Below are positions 7,594-11,531 of a stretch of DNA of 11,531 nt, in pieces; position 1 is the stretch's first letter; every line of letters begins with the position of its first letter. The position numbers and the translations under genes were made by a program. The DNA lies in assembly GCA_030830725.1 (NCBI GenBank), contig JAURMN010000142.1, forward strand, positions 1-11,531, read 5' to 3'. Below the pieces are notes generated by a model, which was given only the letters and a program-made list of their open reading frames with translations, was not told the DNA's origin and did no database searches. This DNA is from Balneolales bacterium (GTDB lineage: Bacteria; Bacteroidota; Rhodothermia; Balneolales; Balneolaceae).

Positions 7594-7659
7594 TGTGGAT
7601 ATTAGTGGATAGGTCGTTTGACAAAAGAGAATCTTCCTAAAAGTCATTTCCAGAAAAGG

Positions 7660-8532
7660 TTAACTCAGTACGACTTCTGGAGTCTTGTGCATTCGCAGTC
7701 GTGGAGTGATTGGCTGGGAATCTTGTCGGTGCATTCTTGCCATGATCTCCAAAAAGGAATAAGAGGTGCGTTTGACGAAATCTTCCATTTCATCCGATGG
7801 AATCCAGCGGGAAAGGTTCTTTCGAAAGCCTTCTGAGGTGGAATACATATACTCTACTTCAGGGCTAAGCAACTTGAGCATCTGCATCATATGAAGGGTC
7901 TCTTCCCGGAAATGGGGTAAATTGCATTCAAAAGAGAGATAAGGAATCGCATGGGTTAATCCTTTTAATGCGGATAACTCCGCACCTTCAATATCGAGCT
8001 TGATATACACAGGACGGCCGTAGATTTGAATTAGATGATCCAGAGAGAATGTCTCTACTATGTAGCTTTGATTGAATTGATGTTTGCTACTGGATTGCAG
8101 GATATCCCGCCATTTTCCGTTTAAAGTGTTATAGGCCGGAAATTCCGGATTCAAATAAAGAATTGAGTAACCATTCTGGTGATTTACGGCCGCCTCAACA
8201 ACCGTGACAGATTCCACGGGTTTAAATCGATTTCTGAGTTGACTGGCTAATCGATGATCAGGTTCTAGACTAATGACCTCTTCGGAGGCATGTCGAAAAT
8301 ACTCTGTTGTATCTCCTTTATTTGCACCGATATCAAAAATGACGGTTTTTTCCAGGTTCCAATCTTGCATCGGTACAGATTGAACCAAATTTGAGTAAAA
8401 CTCTCGCATTTGTTGATTCTTTTTCCAGTTCTCATGATGGAAAAGAAACTCGTAGGCTCTATAAACGGCTCTGGATTTCCAGGAATCATCAATTCCTACT
8501 CGGCGAATGGCTTTTCTTACAACAGGATTCAT
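7660..8532 (-). CDS. FkbM family SAM-dependent methyltransferase
   Basis: A 290-residue predicted cytoplasmic methyltransferase. SAM-binding motif I is VIFDIGANKGDTTEYF (64-79), the motif II acidic residue is Glu90 in ISLEPD, and the FkbM hallmark YIKLDIEGAE (176-185) follows, with SFECNLPHF (200-208) downstream. FkbM proteins O-methylate sugars or other small molecules and are common in polysaccharide clusters, so methylation of a repeat-unit sugar or of the chain terminus is a reasonable inference. It is the first gene of the left operon; a near-perfect sigma-54 promoter facing it lies at 8602-8586, giving a predicted 43-nt leader. The ATG at 8532 has only a weak Shine-Dalgarno-like sequence. 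The next gene starts 12 or 66 nt after its stop, depending on the start chosen. Confidence 0.9.
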   Translation of the reverse strand: MNPVVRKAIRRVGIDDSWKSRAVYRAYEFLFHHENWKKNQQMREFYSNLVQSVPMQDWNLEKTVIFDIGANKGDTTEYFRHASEEVISLEPDHRLASQLRNRFKPVESVTVVEAAVNHQNGYSILYLNPEFPAYNTLNGKWRDILQSSSKHQFNQSYIVETFSLDHLIQIYGRPVYIKLDIEGAELSALKGLTHAIPYLSFECNLPHFREETLHMMQMLKLLSPEVEYMYSTSEGFRKNLSRWIPSDEMEDFVKRTSYSFLEIMARMHRQDSQPITPRLRMHKTPEVVLS

Positions 8533-8585
8533 GTCGTGTTCTCAATAGGTCTCTTGATCAAGGTTTTGGTGTAAAGGCTTCAAAT

Positions 8586-8602
8586 TGCAAAGGACGTGCC
8601 AG
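8586..8602 (-). promoter_or_regulatory. Sigma-54 (-24/-12) promoter for the left operon
   Basis: Read on the minus strand from 8602, the sequence is CTGGCACGTCCTTTGCA. It matches the RpoN consensus YTGGCACG-N4-TTGCW at every core position, with GG (8600-8599) and GC (8588-8587) separated by exactly 10 nt. Predicted transcription start is near 8575, about 43 nt before the methyltransferase ATG at 8532. No competing -35/-10 element was evident here. Confidence 0.82.
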
Positions 8603-8684
8603 ATGGATTCATCAATCTAAAAATCGTGTTCTAAGGCTTTTTGAAAGCTTTCATTAGGGAAATGAAAAGATGTCGGATAAAGGA

Positions 8685-8717
8685 GTGGGTAAAAAAGAAA
8701 CAATGGGTGGGTAAAAA
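8685..8717 (+). repeat. Tandem GTGGGTAAAAA repeat, candidate activator-binding site
   Basis: The 11-bp sequence GTGGGTAAAAA occurs at 8685-8695 and again at 8707-8717, a 22-bp period that puts both copies on the same helix face. A partial third copy, GTGGG, is at 8731. The pair is centred about 70 bp upstream of the rightward -12 element and about 114 bp from the leftward one, within the usual range for bEBP enhancer sites. Most such sites are inverted repeats, so assignment as the operator is tentative. Confidence 0.35.
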
Positions 8718-8755
8718 CGAATCAGCTAAGGTGGGCTACGATCTTATTTGGCGAA

Positions 8756-8772
8756 TTGGCATATCCCTTGCA
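8756..8772 (+). promoter_or_regulatory. Sigma-54 (-24/-12) promoter for the right operon
   Basis: The sequence TTGGCATATCCCTTGCA matches YTGGCACG-N4-TTGCW except for AT... in place of the CG-type bases after TGGCA. The invariant GG (8758-8759) and GC (8770-8771) are exactly 10 nt apart. Predicted transcription start is near 8783, giving a leader of about 49 nt before the PCP gene ATG at 8832. A mirrored element serving the left operon lies in the same gap, which makes a chance match less likely. Confidence 0.75.
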
Positions 8773-8831
8773 CGGGTATTGAGTTTTAAAAAACAGCTGA
8801 ATAGTCCAATCGATCAAGCGAAAATCCAACT

Positions 8832-10178
8832 ATGAGTAAACCTGATTCCTTTACCTCCCAACTTTCCCCTTATGAACTTCTTCGAACCGTCCTTTTAAGG
8901 AGGATTTGGATTGTTGTATGGGTTCCTCTCATTTCGATCTTGATCAGTATTTCTGCCATATTCCTGATCAAACCAAAGTACGAGTCCTCTATTTCGATTC
9001 TGGTACAGAAAGAAGAGACTCTGAATCCGTTGGTTCTCTACGAAATGGCTGTTACCATGGCCTCAGAAGACCGATTAAAGTCATTCAATGAAATCATTTA
9101 CAGCCGTACGACGATCCAGTTGTTAATCGATTCACTTGGATTGGATGAGGAACTCGAAGATCCAAGTCAGATGCAATCTTTTGTGGAGGCACTTCGAAAT
9201 GAGATCTCTACTCGTTTTCGCTCCTCGGATTCCTTTGATATTACCTTTCAACATACGATTCCAGCGATTGCAAAAAATGGTGTTCAACTTTTAGCGGATC
9301 ATTTCATCCGCACACGTCTTCGTCTCGAAAATAGTCGTAATGAGCAGGCTGTTGTCTTTTTTGAGCAAAAAGAGAAAGAGTTTGAACAAATAGTAGACCA
9401 GCAAAAGCGTTCCTTTCTGGCCACAACCACTGAAAGGATCAAAGCACTTCCAGTAGATCGATCTGCGATTCAAAGCCGACTTGAAGAGGTTGAATTAGAC
9501 CTTCGATCGATAAGCTGGCAGCTGTACGAACTTCGCCAAGAATTGGATACTGTATATGAATTTCTCACTGAATTGCCAGAACGTCCTATTTCAGATCTTT
9601 ATGCATTACCCTTATCCAGGTATCCATTTGATGAAGATCTTTCAGTATCCATGGATGCTTTTCGCTCAGCACAACAGCAATTTACGCCAACCCATCCGAG
9701 CTTTAAATTGGCCAGGGCTTCTTTGTTGGATATTGTGTCAAAAATGCCTCAGGTACTTGAACAACGCATTGAAGATAGCCGTCGCAGGATTTCTGAACTT
9801 AATGAGGAAAGAGCCTCTTTATTAGGTTCATTGGAACTGGCTGTGGTCAGTGCTGAAACTGAATCCGGTGCAAGATCTGAAGTCGAAGTTTATCAATCTT
9901 TGTTGGACGAAATGAGGGTAAAATTGGAGCAGGCCCGAATCACGCGTGATTTGGGGCGTCAGGCTGTGGACCAGTTTGTGGTTTTAGACGAACCCATCTT
10001 ACCGGAAGAACCTGCATCTCCTAACCGCAGACTGATTTTGTTGGCAGGGGGTGTACTAGGTCTCTTTCTGGCCGGTCTTGGGGTCGGGATTGCTGAATTT
10101 ACCGACTTGACCATTCGCCAGCCTCAGGATTTAGAAGAGTTCGAACAGCCCATTATCGCCTATTTACAGGAGGGTTAA
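8832..10178 (+). CDS. Chain-length determinant / polysaccharide co-polymerase (Wzz/PCP family)
   Basis: Inner-membrane protein that sets polymer length and links synthesis to the export channel. The 448 residues run: a short cytoplasmic N-terminus, TM1 (about 25-46, WIVVWVPLISILISISAIFL), the Wzz-type post-TM segment KPKYESSISILVQ, a large periplasmic domain with charged, coiled-coil-like stretches (about 150-385), the proline-rich EEPASPNRR segment (about 392-400), TM2 (about 401-423) and a short cytoplasmic tail. No kinase domain is fused; a P-loop ATPase is encoded 2 nt downstream, as in split CpsC/CpsD-type systems. No clear Shine-Dalgarno sequence precedes ATG 8832. It is the first gene of the rightward operon, behind the sigma-54 promoter at 8756-8772. 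Confidence 0.92.
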   Translation: MSKPDSFTSQLSPYELLRTVLLRRIWIVVWVPLISILISISAIFLIKPKYESSISILVQKEETLNPLVLYEMAVTMASEDRLKSFNEIIYSRTTIQLLIDSLGLDEELEDPSQMQSFVEALRNEISTRFRSSDSFDITFQHTIPAIAKNGVQLLADHFIRTRLRLENSRNEQAVVFFEQKEKEFEQIVDQQKRSFLATTTERIKALPVDRSAIQSRLEEVELDLRSISWQLYELRQELDTVYEFLTELPERPISDLYALPLSRYPFDEDLSVSMDAFRSAQQQFTPTHPSFKLARASLLDIVSKMPQVLEQRIEDSRRRISELNEERASLLGSLELAVVSAETESGARSEVEVYQSLLDEMRVKLEQARITRDLGRQAVDQFVVLDEPILPEEPASPNRRLILLAGGVLGLFLAGLGVGIAEFTDLTIRQPQDLEEFEQPIIAYLQEG

Positions 10179-10180
10179 AC

Positions 10181-11005
10181 ATGCGAACAAGTGATATTCA
10201 ATCAACCAATGTACTCTCAAATAGACCATTAAGCCAGGATCAGGATCATGATTTGGGTGAGGTTCAGCCGAAGAGCCAACGCGGGGACGTTGAACTGGAA
10301 CAGGAGCAGAGTCAAGAGCAGCACAACGAGCCGCGTCTAGAGCAGTATTCGATGTTGGCGAGCCCTTCCATGGTGCATATAATGCACCCTCAAGTACCGG
10401 CTTATGATACTCGGATAATTCATCCCCGGTTTTATAACCGGTTTTCGATGCGGCAGTTTCCAATGTCATTGCAAAAGACAAAACTTGCCATTGGGGTCAC
10501 CAGTGCGGGTAGGAAAGAAGGAAAAACCATGGTTGCCGCTAATCTGGCCGTGTCTCTGTCTCATGGCTACCGACATAAAACGGCCATTATTGATCTGAGT
10601 ACTTCGAATCCTGAATTGCATCGAATTTTTCACGTTAATCAGGGGCCAGGTATTTCTGAGGCGTTTCGGAATGATCATCTAGAGTTAAGTGCCACGGCCT
10701 TTCCCGAATTGTTTGTACTTCCAGTCGGATTTGATTTAACCCGGGAGGATTCATTTCAGAATGTGATCTGGGTTACGGAATTGATCGACTCATTGAAACG
10801 CTATTTTGACTTTATCATCATCGACATGAATTCCGTATTTCCATCCGAACAATTTCCTCTCATGTTGGCTGGAGAGCTGGACGGAATCTTGTCAGTGGTT
10901 GACGCCAGCAAGACATCTAAACATGCTGTTCGGCGATTGAATCGACAACTGAAAGGAGCCGCAAGAATGGGATTTGTTCTGAATCGAATCAAGGAAAACG
11001 AATGA
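10181..11005 (+). CDS. CpsD/Wzc-type P-loop ATPase (BY-kinase-like), no tyrosine tail
   Basis: Cytoplasmic partner of the PCP protein; this family uses ATP binding, and often tyrosine autophosphorylation, to control polymer assembly. The 274 residues have a Gln/Glu-rich, probably disordered N-terminus (about 18-55), then a ParA/MinD-type fold with Walker A TSAGRKEGKT (107-116), Walker A' AIIDLSTSNP (135-144) and Walker B FIIIDMNS (211-218). The protein ends RIKENE with no C-terminal tyrosine cluster, so autophosphorylation of the usual type is unlikely. Walker A' carries Leu-Ser after the Asp where kinases usually have an acidic/Arg-rich stretch. A strong Shine-Dalgarno sequence AGGAGGG (10168-10174) at the end of the PCP gene precedes ATG 10181, and the 3' end overlaps the next gene by ATGA. 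Family assignment is good; kinase activity is doubtful. Confidence 0.87.
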   Translation: MRTSDIQSTNVLSNRPLSQDQDHDLGEVQPKSQRGDVELEQEQSQEQHNEPRLEQYSMLASPSMVHIMHPQVPAYDTRIIHPRFYNRFSMRQFPMSLQKTKLAIGVTSAGRKEGKTMVAANLAVSLSHGYRHKTAIIDLSTSNPELHRIFHVNQGPGISEAFRNDHLELSATAFPELFVLPVGFDLTREDSFQNVIWVTELIDSLKRYFDFIIIDMNSVFPSEQFPLMLAGELDGILSVVDASKTSKHAVRRLNRQLKGAARMGFVLNRIKENE

Positions 11006-11208
11006 AGCTGGTTGCGTGGATGAGTTTTGCATTGGTCATGAGTCTATTTCTCTTTACAAGAGCGATAGAATTGGCAAACCATCAAGAGAGTGGTCTCGAA
11101 AAAGAGGCGAATTATGCCTCTCTGAACACGTGGGTTATTGGAATAACCAGTCTATTTCTGGTTGTATTTACAGTCCTGTTATGGTATTTAGATCACCCCA
11201 TCGAATAA
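11002..11208 (+). CDS. Small two-helix membrane protein, unknown function
   Basis: A 68-residue product with two predicted membrane helices (about 4-20 and 44-62) joined by a charged loop (about 23-40, rich in Glu, with His, Gln and Lys). I do not recognise the family. Its ATG overlaps the ATPase stop as ATGA, and a membrane protein gene begins 15 nt after its stop, so it sits inside the operon and is probably translated by coupling. The helical-hairpin shape and position suggest an accessory subunit of the polymerase/ligase or PCP complex; this is inference. The operon placement and clean hydrophobic pattern argue that it is a real gene. Confidence 0.7.
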   Translation: MKLVAWMSFALVMSLFLFTRAIELANHQESGLEKEANYASLNTWVIGITSLFLVVFTVLLWYLDHPIE

Positions 11209-11223
11209 AAAGGAACCTTAATT

Positions 11224-11531
11224 ATGAGACAGGCATGGGTGATTTTAGGACTGCTTCTTTCGGGATTTTGGGGCTTGTTGATTCTTTATGGTCAATACAT
11301 CGGATTTGCATTATTAGGGACTCTTTTGCTGAGTCTGGTCGTATTCTCTTTCATTAAGCCTGATTGGAGCTTTTTACTTCTGATTGGGAGTACACTGCTG
11401 TTTGATCAGTATCAAATTCCAGGATTTGAGCCATTAACCCACTCCATTGGATACTTAAATAATCTAAAAGAGATCTCTTATATCCCATACTTTCATGTTG
11501 GAATGATGTCACCCTTTGAGATTCACTTGGG
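11224..11531 (+). CDS. Polytopic membrane protein, probable Wzy polymerase / O-antigen-ligase family, N-terminal part
   Basis: The gene runs off the right edge; about 102 residues are visible from ATG 11224. A Shine-Dalgarno-like AAGGA (11211-11215) lies 8 nt upstream. The N-terminus holds at least three hydrophobic segments: MRQAWVILGLLLSGFWGLLI region, IGFALLGTLLLSLVVFSFI, then the WSFLLLIGSTLLFD segment. A hydrophilic loop with PGFEPLTHSIGYL and a region near SPFEIHLG follow. Two short helices, an initial 'LL' hairpin and a 'sp.Ei.l' loop after helix three are common at the start of O-antigen ligase/Wzy proteins. Its place after PCP, ATPase and small membrane protein genes fits a polymerase or ligase. 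With the catalytic periplasmic loop outside the window, this assignment is partly contextual. Confidence 0.6.
   Translation, partial: MRQAWVILGLLLSGFWGLLILYGQYIGFALLGTLLLSLVVFSFIKPDWSFLLLIGSTLLFDQYQIPGFEPLTHSIGYLNNLKEISYIPYFHVGMMSPFEIHL

Larger units (their letters stand above)
8533..8831. promoter_or_regulatory. Divergent control region of the polysaccharide locus
   Basis: This 299-bp gap separates the FkbM-led left operon from the PCP-led right operon. It contains one -24/-12 type promoter facing each way, about 155 bp apart, with a tandem GTGGGTAAAAA repeat and a GAAAGCTTTC palindrome (8643-8652) between them. No obvious rho-independent terminator or RNA gene is seen. Small open frames cross it but appear incidental. 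The layout suits looping from a shared activator site to both promoters; this is inference from architecture. Confidence 0.7.

Noticed and set aside
8391..8657. 88-residue plus-strand frame antisense to the methyltransferase start
   Set aside because: It lies mostly opposite a well-supported FkbM gene, shows no domain-like composition and runs through the leftward promoter.
8641..8835. Basic 64-residue open frame (TTG start; ATG possible at 8662) overlapping the PCP start by ATGA
   Set aside because: The rightward sigma-54 promoter lies inside it and would not transcribe its 5' part. It has no recognisable domain, and the region is better explained as regulatory. A poor GGGA Shine-Dalgarno-like site before 8662 leaves a small chance that it is real.
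1..11531. CRISPR arrays, tRNA/rRNA genes, insertion sequences, phage or toxin-antitoxin modules
   Set aside because: No repeat-spacer pattern, tRNA-like cloverleaf, transposase motif or terminal inverted repeats were recognised; the window is filled by conserved housekeeping and polysaccharide genes.

Overview
The window looks like chromosomal DNA of a Gram-negative bacterium. It encodes two lipoprotein signal peptides with lipobox cysteines, an outer-membrane beta-barrel protein with a Sec signal, a periplasmic/outer-membrane polysaccharide export protein and a sigma-54 activator. The PorV/PorQ-like barrel, the mostly weak Shine-Dalgarno sequences, the A-rich leader before dnaB and moderate GC content fit the Bacteroidota/Balneolota/Rhodothermota side of the tree. 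That placement is inference; no rRNA or other taxonomic marker is present.

Layout. (1) 2-352, plus strand: the C-terminal end of a glycosyltransferase resembling tRNA-queuosine mannosyltransferase. (2) 367-1947, minus: replicative helicase DnaB, convergent with the first gene. (3) 2028-3182, plus: a sigma-54-dependent transcriptional activator (AAA+ plus Fis-type HTH, no sensor domain), divergent from dnaB. (4) 8532 down to 3264, minus: a tightly packed five-gene set encoding an FkbM methyltransferase, a short OPX/Wza-type export lipoprotein, a PorV/PorQ-like outer-membrane barrel, a WecA/TagO-type polyprenyl-phosphate sugar-1-phosphate transferase and a GH18 glycosidase lipoprotein. (5) 8533-8831: a divergent control region. 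(6) 8832 to the right edge, plus: a Wzz/PCP-type chain-length protein, a CpsD-like P-loop ATPase, a small two-helix membrane protein, and the start of a polytopic membrane protein that is probably a Wzy polymerase or O-antigen-ligase-family protein.

Blocks 4-6 together form an exopolysaccharide synthesis and export locus of the Wzx/Wzy type. It has lipid-linked initiation (GT4 transferase), chain-length control and trans-periplasmic channel (PCP, ATPase, OPX), an outer-membrane barrel, modification (FkbM) and a chitinase-fold hydrolase. Polymerase, flippase and further glycosyltransferases would be expected to the right of the window.

The most interesting observation is regulatory. The 299-bp divergent region carries two sequences matching the sigma-54 -24/-12 promoter (TGGCAC-N5-TTGCW), one facing each operon, with the exact 10-nt GG-to-GC spacing. 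Between them is a tandem 11-bp repeat at 22-bp period that could be an activator site. With the sigma-54 activator gene next to the left operon, this suggests that one bEBP and RpoN switch on the whole locus from a shared bidirectional control region.
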